From the NCBI GenBank assembly GCA_029857875.1, contig JAOUGB010000120.1:1-6988 (forward strand): 6,988 nt of DNA. The letters are read 5' to 3'. This document shows, piece after piece, positions 1-3,858 of the stretch. The translations under genes and the position numbers were made by a program. Under the pieces are notes generated by a model, which worked only from the letters and a program-made list of their open reading frames with translations, searched no databases and was not told the DNA's origin. Within the stretch, counting starts at the first letter, position 1, and each line of letters begins with the position of its first letter. This DNA is from Desulfobacteraceae bacterium. GTDB taxonomy: Bacteria > Desulfobacterota > Desulfobacteria > Desulfobacterales > UBA11574.

Positions 1-48
1 ATCGAAGGTATTTCCAAAGATTTCGCCAAGCATTGGTGGCTCCAGTGA
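1..48 (+). CDS. Possible 3' end of an upstream gene (partial)
   Basis: Frame 1 is open from the window edge to a TGA at 46-48 and encodes 15 residues, IEGISKDFAKHWWLQ. The piece is too short to identify. An intrinsic terminator about 60 bases downstream on the same strand supports a + strand gene ending near here, but a chance open frame of this length is common. The family is unknown. Confidence 0.35.
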   Translation: MEGISKDFAKHWWLQ

Positions 49-104
49 AATTCCTATAGATCAAAGCCCAATATAATTTTTAGCACATTGTGTTTTCGAA
101 TATC

Positions 105-142
105 AAAAGGGCAAACTCTTCGTGAGGGGTTTGCCTTTTTTT
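105..142 (+). terminator. Rho-independent terminator
   Basis: The arms GGCAAAC (110-116) and GTTTGCC (129-135) pair perfectly around a short GC-containing loop that can itself close (CTC/GAG). The stem is followed by a run of seven T (136-142) and preceded by AAAA. It is oriented to stop + strand transcription coming from the left edge, and so separates the upstream unit from the gene starting at 311. Confidence 0.75.
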
Positions 143-252
143 CAATTTTGTAAGAAATAGAATATATGTACTGGAAATTGAGATGCTTGGAATTGTGGTC
201 TTGACAAGAAATCTGTATTTCACTGTACGGCATACGCGTCCATAAATTTAAG

Positions 253-281
253 TGTTTCCCCATATTTTTAGGTCGTATAAT
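253..281 (+). promoter_or_regulatory. Candidate sigma70 promoter for the 311 gene
   Basis: A perfect -10 hexamer TATAAT lies at 276-281, with a weak -35 match TGTTTC at 253-258 and 17-base spacing. Transcription would start near 288, giving a leader of about 23 bases that holds the AAGGAG ribosome site (299-304), six bases before the ATG. A separate TTGACA at 201-206 has no good -10 partner at the normal distance. Confidence 0.5.
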
Positions 282-310
282 ACTATTTATGCAAAAAAAA
301 GGAGAGAGAG

Positions 311-703
311 ATGAAAAAAATGTTTATCATATTGTTTTTAGTTTTTTCAGTGAATACCTATGCAGCGAGTCTTCAGCCCTCAGATTTCAAATTGATCGAG
401 GCTGCCGGTGTCCCCCTTTTCTCAAAGGCCAACTTCGTTTATGGGAACAAGGATGTTGGTTTTCGATTTGTCTCAAGCACACCTCCGGAAGAAGTTCAAA
501 AATGGTATCGCCAGCAGTTGCCCAAGTGGGCATTATTCAACGAATATGGCGGTTGGATTCTCTATGATGGAGCGCCGGGCATAGGCATGGGTGAAATCAT
601 GTCCAAAAACCAGGTCAGTGTTAAACACAATGATAATCTCCCCCAATGGCATTCCCTTGATAAAAGCATGACAACAGAAATCGTGATAATGATAGTTAAG
701 TGA
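311..703 (+). CDS. Small secreted protein of unknown function
   Basis: A 130-residue protein whose family I do not recognise. Residues 1-18 form a signal peptide: Lys2-Lys3, then a hydrophobic core MFIILFLVFSV, and likely cleavage after Ala18 (T-Y-A). The mature part is therefore about 112 residues, exported to the periplasm or beyond. It has no lipobox, no further membrane segment and no cysteine. Residues about 49-87 read like a compact alpha/beta segment (VGFRFVSSTPPEEVQKWYR, then QLPKW and GGWILYDG). This resembles the pattern of small extracytoplasmic domains with a 'strand - PEEVxxWY helix - LPxW' core, but no function follows from it. The start at 311 is fixed by a strong AAGGAG site six bases upstream. 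The gene stands alone, with 397 bases to the next one. It is the first of four consecutive genes for exported proteins. Confidence 0.8.
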   Translation: MKKMFIILFLVFSVNTYAASLQPSDFKLIEAAGVPLFSKANFVYGNKDVGFRFVSSTPPEEVQKWYRQQLPKWALFNEYGGWILYDGAPGIGMGEIMSKNQVSVKHNDNLPQWHSLDKSMTTEIVIMIVK

Positions 704-774
704 ATCACTTGAAAAGATGAAAACCATGCTTGAACCCAAACATTCATAATAAAGATACGTAACAAACCACTGGA

Positions 775-812
775 AAGGGATGCCAAACAGCTAAAGCTTT
801 TTCGCACCCCTT
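775..812. repeat. Compound imperfect palindrome
   Basis: The arms AAGGGATGC (775-783) and GCACCCCTT (804-812) pair with one mismatch. The 20-base loop holds a second small dyad, AGCT-AA-AGCT (789-798). It lies between the end of the 311 gene and the promoter element at 815. It could end transcription of the 311 gene or act as a DNA or RNA structure. There is no clean T-run after the right arm, so it is not a textbook terminator. Confidence 0.4.
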
Positions 813-814
813 AG

Positions 815-842
815 TTTAATGTTACGGATGCCTGCTATAATT
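815..842 (+). promoter_or_regulatory. Extended -10 promoter element, copy A (avidin side)
   Basis: This element reads TTTAATG, TTA, CGGA, then TGCCTGCTATAATT. It contains an extended -10, TGC-TATAAT (833-841), with only a weak -35 (TAGTTT at 812-817, 18-base spacing). A near-identical element precedes the tail-collar gene at 1856-1882. If transcription starts near 848, the avidin mRNA would have a leader of about 250 bases. Confidence 0.5.
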
Positions 843-992
843 TCGTAAATATCAGAGCTTTAAAATATTTGGGATATCGTTATTCAATGAGGAAAGATCC
901 ATTTTGAAGAGTTTGCTTTTTTGGGATTTTACGATATATGTAATCGGAGTTGATCAACCTTGGGCTGTTGTTTGGCAAGATAACGCAAGTTT

Positions 993-1009
993 GATTTCAG
1001 CAAGAAATC
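993..1009. repeat. Inverted repeat in the avidin leader (first)
   Basis: GATTTC (993-998) and GAAATC (1004-1009) are perfect arms around AGCAA. It lies between the promoter element and the avidin start, so it would form a small hairpin in the leader RNA or serve as an operator. No known motif was recognised. Confidence 0.35.
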
Positions 1010-1027
1010 TTCACTTTTCAATGATTG

Positions 1028-1047
1028 AAGGTTTGGCACGAAACCTT
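1028..1047. repeat. Inverted repeat in the avidin leader (second)
   Basis: AAGGTTT (1028-1034) and AAACCTT (1041-1047) are perfect seven-base arms around GGCACG; a G-T pair can extend the stem by one. It sits about 53 bases before the avidin ATG. Only TTTAA follows, too short a T-tract for a normal terminator. An operator or a 5'-leader hairpin is as likely. Confidence 0.4.
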
Positions 1048-1100
1048 TAACCCGTTAACAAAACAATTAAAATCGGAAAACAAAAAGGAATGTAAACACA

Positions 1101-1565
1101 ATGAAAAGAATATTAATCGTATCGGTTATCTTCCTGCTAACTTGCATCAATGTGTTTGCTAAGGACACAAATACCAATAAGGCATTTACAACGGTTACAA
1201 AGGGACTAGTCGGCGAGTGGGTAAACGAACTTGGATCAACACTCAAGATAACAGATATCGATTCGTCCAGCGGAAGGATCTCCGGCATCTACAAATCTTC
1301 TTCAGGCACCTCTGGAAAATCGTATCCGTTAATTGGATGGGTAAACTACCAAAGTCCTCAGCCGGCCACCGATAATGCTGTTGTCGTATGCTTCTCAGTT
1401 CATTGGGGCCAGTACGGAAGTGTTACAACATGGAATGGAACCTATCATCTTGAAAAACAGAATCCTATGATAAAAACACAGTGGCTGCTTGTTCGTTCGA
1501 ACACAAAGTTTGTATGGGATCACATGTTAACGGGCAGCTCTACTTTTATGTTGAACAAAAAGTAA
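1101..1565 (+). CDS. Secreted avidin/streptavidin-family biotin-binding protein
   Basis: A 154-residue protein with a signal peptide at 1-20 (cleavage after V-F-A) and an avidin beta-barrel over about 35-152. Landmarks aligned by eye to streptavidin: GEWVNELGS (38-46; N42, L44, S46 match biotin contacts N23, L25, S27), GIYKSSSG (62-69; Y64, S66, G69 match Y43, S45, G48), W102 (W79), SVTTW (107-111; S107, T109, W111 match S88, T90, W92), IKTQWLL (124-130; W128, L130 match W108, L110), W139 (W120, the Trp given across the subunit interface) and TGSSTF (144-149). Nearly all biotin contacts are kept, so binding is very likely. Ser147 stands where streptavidin has Asp128, which contacts the ureido ring. 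Keeping W139 argues for a tetramer rather than the dimeric rhizavidin type. The only cysteine in the mature part is C97. The protein would act outside the cytoplasm, possibly starving competitors of biotin (inference). Confidence 0.94.
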   Translation: MKRILIVSVIFLLTCINVFAKDTNTNKAFTTVTKGLVGEWVNELGSTLKITDIDSSSGRISGIYKSSSGTSGKSYPLIGWVNYQSPQPATDNAVVVCFSVHWGQYGSVTTWNGTYHLEKQNPMIKTQWLLVRSNTKFVWDHMLTGSSTFMLNKK

Positions 1566-1807
1566 GCGTGATTGGGGTCACCCATCGGGATCAAGGCGAT
1601 TGTGCTTTAGACTAAATGCCTAAAAGGGAGGAGTGAGGTAAAACCTTGAATAGTTGATAATGCTTGATCAAAGCACTTCCGGGAATCTTATAAATAAGCA
1701 AATAACTATATTAAAGAACTGCTATCGAAGCAGAGTATGGAGAGTTTCATTACGCTGACCCACTTTATTCCCAAACAACATGAGCCAATTTCAACATAAC
1801 AATCGTA

Positions 1808-1823
1808 AGTGCTCTATAGCACT
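1808..1823. repeat. Perfect inverted repeat, possible operator
   Basis: AGTGCT and AGCACT are six-base arms around CTAT. It lies 33 bases upstream of the promoter element at 1856, a position suited to an activator or repressor site. Regulatory use is inferred from position only. Confidence 0.35.
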
Positions 1824-1855
1824 GGATATATTTTCGTAATCTTATAGTGGAATGA

Positions 1856-1882
1856 TTTAATGGCGGAGTGCCTGCTACAATT
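1856..1882 (+). promoter_or_regulatory. Extended -10 promoter element, copy B (tail-collar side)
   Basis: This element reads TTTAATG, G, CGGA, G, then TGCCTGCTACAATT. It has an extended -10, TGC-TACAAT (1873-1881), and a weak -35, TGATTT (1853-1858), with 17-base spacing. It matches the element at 815-842 except for small indels between blocks and one C/T change in the -10. Transcription from about 1889 gives a leader of about 46 bases before the ATG at 1935. Confidence 0.6.
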
Positions 1883-1934
1883 AAAAAATGGTTGAAATAA
1901 TATTTATAGCCATTTTTGAAAAGGAGATTCAACA

Positions 1935-2627
1935 ATGAGGACTAAGTTGTTATTTGCAATATTCTTTGTGTTATTAGCATGGGGGAATGTTAGCGCTGAG
2001 ACATGCACAGAAAGTTTAACAGATCAATCTAAACCAGCGGAATTGGTAAAGTGTCTACAGCAGCTGGAAAAAAACATTGAAAAAGAATTCCAGAATCTTA
2101 AATTAAAAGCTTTGCCAATAGGAACTATTATTGCGTCAATGTTGGAATTTGAAAGGTTTCAAAATATTGCAGGTAATGCTTGGAAACCCGCAGATGGTAG
2201 GAAAGTCTCCGCTAAATCCAAATACGCAACACTCACAGGGAATACAACTCTCCCTGACTTGAGAGGTATGTTTCTAAGAGGCTTAAATCAATTTGATCCG
2301 GTAAAGGGACCTCGACTTGATAAATATAAAGACCCGGATGGAAGTCGTAGAAAAACAGGAAAACCCCAAGAAGATGCTACTAGCCTGCCCAAGAACAAGG
2401 AGAACCCTTTTAAAGGTAATGCAGTGTCCGCCGGTGATCATTCACACATTTACTTCAAGGCGAGAAGAGAAGGTGGAAGAACCGGTTCCAATGAAAGGTC
2501 TTCTTCAGAAGGAAGTAGTACCGGTTCATCTGGTAGTCATACTCATACAGTCCTAATTACTGCTGGTGGGGATTCAGAAACACGTCCTGTAAATATAGCA
2601 GTTGTTTATTATATAAAAATCGATTGA
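1935..2627 (+). CDS. Secreted phage tail-collar-like protein
   Basis: A 230-residue protein with a signal peptide at 1-21 (hydrophobic core LLFAIFFVLLAW, cleavage after V-S-A) and a short charged helix at about 34-58 that could be a coiled coil. A phage tail-collar domain follows from about 60. Typical features are PIGTIIASM (61-69), WKPADGRKV (83-91), YATLTGN (97-103) and LPDLRGMFLRG (106-116). The C-terminal half has two histidine motifs, GDHSH (167-171) and SHTH (201-204), separated by a Gly/Ser/Arg-rich stretch, and ends in ETRPVNIAVVYYIKI (215-229), the usual last strand. In T4 gp12 such H-x-H motifs bind metal in a trimer; that is family knowledge, not seen here. No other phage gene is nearby and the protein has a Sec signal, so it is probably a host exported fibre or adhesin rather than a virion part. 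The start is fixed by AAGGAG (1921-1926), eight bases upstream. Confidence 0.9.
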   Translation: MRTKLLFAIFFVLLAWGNVSAETCTESLTDQSKPAELVKCLQQLEKNIEKEFQNLKLKALPIGTIIASMLEFERFQNIAGNAWKPADGRKVSAKSKYATLTGNTTLPDLRGMFLRGLNQFDPVKGPRLDKYKDPDGSRRKTGKPQEDATSLPKNKENPFKGNAVSAGDHSHIYFKARREGGRTGSNERSSSEGSSTGSSGSHTHTVLITAGGDSETRPVNIAVVYYIKID

Positions 2628-2660
2628 CTGCTACCCGTAGACTTCAGGCAAGCCCATAAA

Positions 2661-2695
2661 ACGGTCAGGGACGGTCATCAGATTTGACTTTTTTT
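2661..2695 (+). terminator. Weak possible terminator after the tail-collar gene
   Basis: A direct repeat ACGGTCA (2661-2667 and 2671-2677) is followed by a short GTCA/TGAC stem and seven T (2689-2695). The stem is only about four base pairs, so termination is doubtful. The same bases provide a TTGACT that could be a -35 box for the next gene. Confidence 0.25.
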
Positions 2696-2712
2696 CATGA
2701 TTTTGATGAAAT
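2684..2712 (+). promoter_or_regulatory. Candidate promoter for the lipoprotein gene
   Basis: TTGACT (2684-2689) and TGAAAT (2707-2712) are spaced by 17 bases. A small dyad, GATTT-TGATG-AAATC (2699-2713), overlaps the -10. Transcription from about 2719 would lie inside the upstream extension of the lipoprotein frame and so favours one of the internal starts (2768 or 2795). Confidence 0.4.
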
Positions 2713-2794
2713 CCAATTTGAAATGCGAGATCATACAATTGAGGTTTGGGCTACAGCCCGTCAAGAAATGAAACCCATAAACCATATCCATGCC

Positions 2795-3160
2795 ATGAAT
2801 AAAAAATTTGCTTTTATCCTATCTTTGATGGTTCTTTTAACTGTGATCGCTTGTTCAGATGATGTCCCCCATGGTAAAACCGCCAAGCCTCCAGAACGAG
2901 GAATGATGCGTGATGGGAACACTCTTCGGGTAGTTATCCGCTGGCCTGGAGATGATTTTGCCTCAAGACAAGATATCGAAACAAGAGATAAGATCGAAAG
3001 CCTTATATTTGAAAGAAAAGTGGGAAAAATAATTAGCGTTGGAACGGGTATGGGCTGGATGGATATAGCCGTCGAGGTTAAGGACAAACAGGTCGCTCGG
3101 TCATCAATTTCTGAAATAATGCGCATTGTTGCTCCAACACGAAAATTCACCATAGAGTAG
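2795..3160 (+). CDS. Small lipoprotein with an alpha/beta domain, function unknown
   Basis: A 121-residue protein that begins with a lipoprotein signal: MNKK, a hydrophobic core, and the lipobox V-I-A-C with Cys20 as the lipid-bearing residue. Serine at +2 suggests the outer membrane by the E. coli rule. After a short polar linker (21-40), residues about 43-120 alternate strand and helix: LRVVIRW, a helix with many charges (55-73), then GKIISVGTGMGWMDIAVEV (77-95), a second helix (98-111) and a last strand RKFTIE. This resembles a ferredoxin-like or ACT-like beta-alpha-beta repeat with a glycine-rich GTGMGWMD turn. I do not recognise a named family. The frame is open back to a TTG at 2684 and has another ATG at 2768. 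The 2795 start gives the cleanest signal peptide, but none of the three has a good ribosome site, so the start is uncertain. Confidence 0.72.
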   Translation: MNKKFAFILSLMVLLTVIACSDDVPHGKTAKPPERGMMRDGNTLRVVIRWPGDDFASRQDIETRDKIESLIFERKVGKIISVGTGMGWMDIAVEVKDKQVARSSISEIMRIVAPTRKFTIE

Positions 3161-3230
3161 GGGGCTTCCGGGACACCCACAAACAAGTCAACAACTTTCT
3201 AAGAGCACTTTTGTATAAGAAGAGCAGGGT

Positions 3231-3244
3231 ATGTTCTGGAACAT
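3231..3244. promoter_or_regulatory. Palindromic operator-like site upstream of the MshEN gene
   Basis: ATGTTC-TG-GAACAT has perfect six-base arms with a two-base centre. A weak -10, TATAAG (3214-3219), just upstream would put this dyad at about +5 to +18, a usual repressor position. The arms are in the opposite orientation to a Gram-positive LexA box (GAAC...GTTC), so LexA is not claimed. Confidence 0.4.
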
Positions 3245-3289
3245 TTAACCTTAAATTTAAAAATCATTAAAGGAGCAAGAAGAAACAAG

Positions 3290-3670
3290 ATGGTTGAACA
3301 TTCTGAAGAAAATGGACGACAGTATAAACCCAAACTCGGCAAAACTCTGGTTTCCAAGGGGTATATCACAGAAGAAGAACTAGATAAGGCGCTGTCAGAA
3401 CAAAGGGTCAGGCTTGGTGAGGTTTTAGTTCGATCTGATCGTATAACAGCTGAACAGTTGCACATTGCTTTAGGTCATCAAAATAAGGAATCGATTAAGA
3501 TTGGCGAGATATGTAAGAAAATGGGATATATAACGTCCGAAGACCTTAATTGGGCTTTGAATAGAATGAAGAGAAGGCTCGGAGAGATCCTAATTGAAAT
3601 TGGCGTTCTCAAAGATAATGAATTGCAACACGCATTAGCTTTACAAAAAGAATCCTCACAGGACACTTAG
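3290..3670 (+). CDS. Stand-alone MshEN-type tandem-motif protein (possible c-di-GMP binder)
   Basis: A 126-residue cytoplasmic protein without signal or membrane segment. It consists almost wholly of four 24-residue motifs of the pattern RLGxxLVxxGxIxxxxLxxALxxQ: residues 15-38, 41-64, 70-93 and 96-119. The linkers are 2, 5 and 2 residues, so it looks like a duplicated pair. The MshEN/GspE N-terminal domain uses two such motifs to bind cyclic di-GMP and is normally fused to a secretion or pilus ATPase; here no ATPase follows. Deviations are K15 and K70 for the first Arg, I71 for Leu, D50 for Gly in motif 2, and M93 for Gln in motif 3. Motif 4 (R96-L97-G98...Q119) is intact. The AGGAG at 3271-3275 is 14 bases from the ATG; a second purine run (GAAGA, 3279-3283) is closer. 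A role as a free sensor or adaptor is inference; membership of the motif family is clear. Confidence 0.85.
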   Translation: MVEHSEENGRQYKPKLGKTLVSKGYITEEELDKALSEQRVRLGEVLVRSDRITAEQLHIALGHQNKESIKIGEICKKMGYITSEDLNWALNRMKRRLGEILIEIGVLKDNELQHALALQKESSQDT

Positions 3671-3671
3671 C

Positions 3672-3746
3672 GGGAGTGGGTTCAAAGCTTGATTCTTGAT
3701 TAATAGAGGATGTCAGGGGCAAACGCAGCATTTGCCTGGAATAAAA
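3672..3746. repeat. Hairpin-containing direct repeat, copy 1 (before recQ)
   Basis: The core, 3696-3746, matches 6877-6927 at 42 of 51 positions without gaps. Weaker similarity extends left to about 3672. Inside is a hairpin with GGCAAA (3718-3723) pairing TTTGCC (3731-3736), plus CA/TG beyond a two-base bulge. It starts just after the MshEN gene stop. Confidence 0.65.
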
Positions 3747-3763
3747 TCGTGTAACGATTTTAT
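3741..3763. repeat. Perfect nine-base dyad upstream of recQ
   Basis: ATAAAATCG (3741-3749) and CGATTTTAT (3755-3763) flank TGTAA. TGTAACG occurs twice (3750-3756 and 3763-3769). It lies about 100 bases before the recQ ATG and directly follows the repeat hairpin. It may be an operator or a weak bidirectional terminator; the T-tract is short. Confidence 0.5.
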
Positions 3764-3858
3764 GTAACGCGTCTATACCGCTCAGTTTGGCGAAATCTGC
3801 AATTAAATTGATATCGACCGGAAATTTGCTTTTGGGCATTGGCTGGTGGCAGGTGATC

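Larger units (their letters stand above)
704..1100. other. Intergenic region: hairpins and promoter element upstream of the avidin gene
   Basis: These 397 AT-rich bases hold no convincing gene. In order they contain a compound imperfect palindrome (775-812), a promoter-like element with an extended -10 (815-842), two perfect small dyads (993-1009 and 1028-1047), and the ribosome site for the avidin gene (AAGGA, 1085-1089, 11 bases before the ATG). The only small frames seen, such as ATG at 888 (MRKDPF then stop), are too short to call. Confidence 0.6.
1566..1934. other. Intergenic region upstream of the tail-collar gene
   Basis: These 369 AT-rich bases contain no supported gene. Seen in them are small dyads (GGGTCACCC near 1576; CTGCT-ATCGA-AGCAG at 1719-1733; AGTGCT-CTAT-AGCACT at 1808-1823), the promoter element at 1856-1882 and the ribosome site at 1921-1926. 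A 24-codon frame starting at 1660 has no good ribosome site and was not called. Confidence 0.6.

Noticed and set aside
54..263. 69-codon open frame on the - strand
   Set aside because: It runs across the terminator at 105-142, has no ribosome site and gives a composition unlike a protein.
1660..1755. Short frame starting at ATG 1660 (about 24 codons)
   Set aside because: No ribosome site at a proper distance and no recognisable signal or helix; chance is sufficient.
1935..2627. Prophage remnant
   Set aside because: The tail-collar domain is the only phage-like sequence, it has a Sec signal peptide, and no integrase, capsid or lysis gene is present.
2684..2794. N-terminal extension of the lipoprotein from TTG at 2684
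   Set aside because: It would bury the signal peptide behind 37 residues, and the bases better fit a promoter and leader.
2761..3186. 141-codon open frame on the - strand
   Set aside because: It lies opposite the lipoprotein gene, which has a clear signal peptide and lipobox; the - frame shows no domain or ribosome site.
704..3289. Integron cassette array (small genes with dyads between them)
   Set aside because: I looked for attC core sites (RYYYAAC and GTTRRRY pairs) after each gene and found none; the genes also seem to have their own promoters.
3787..3858. 24-residue N-terminal extension of RecQ from TTG
   Set aside because: It has no ribosome site and no match to RecQ N-termini; the ATG at 3859 is correctly placed before the first RecQ motif.
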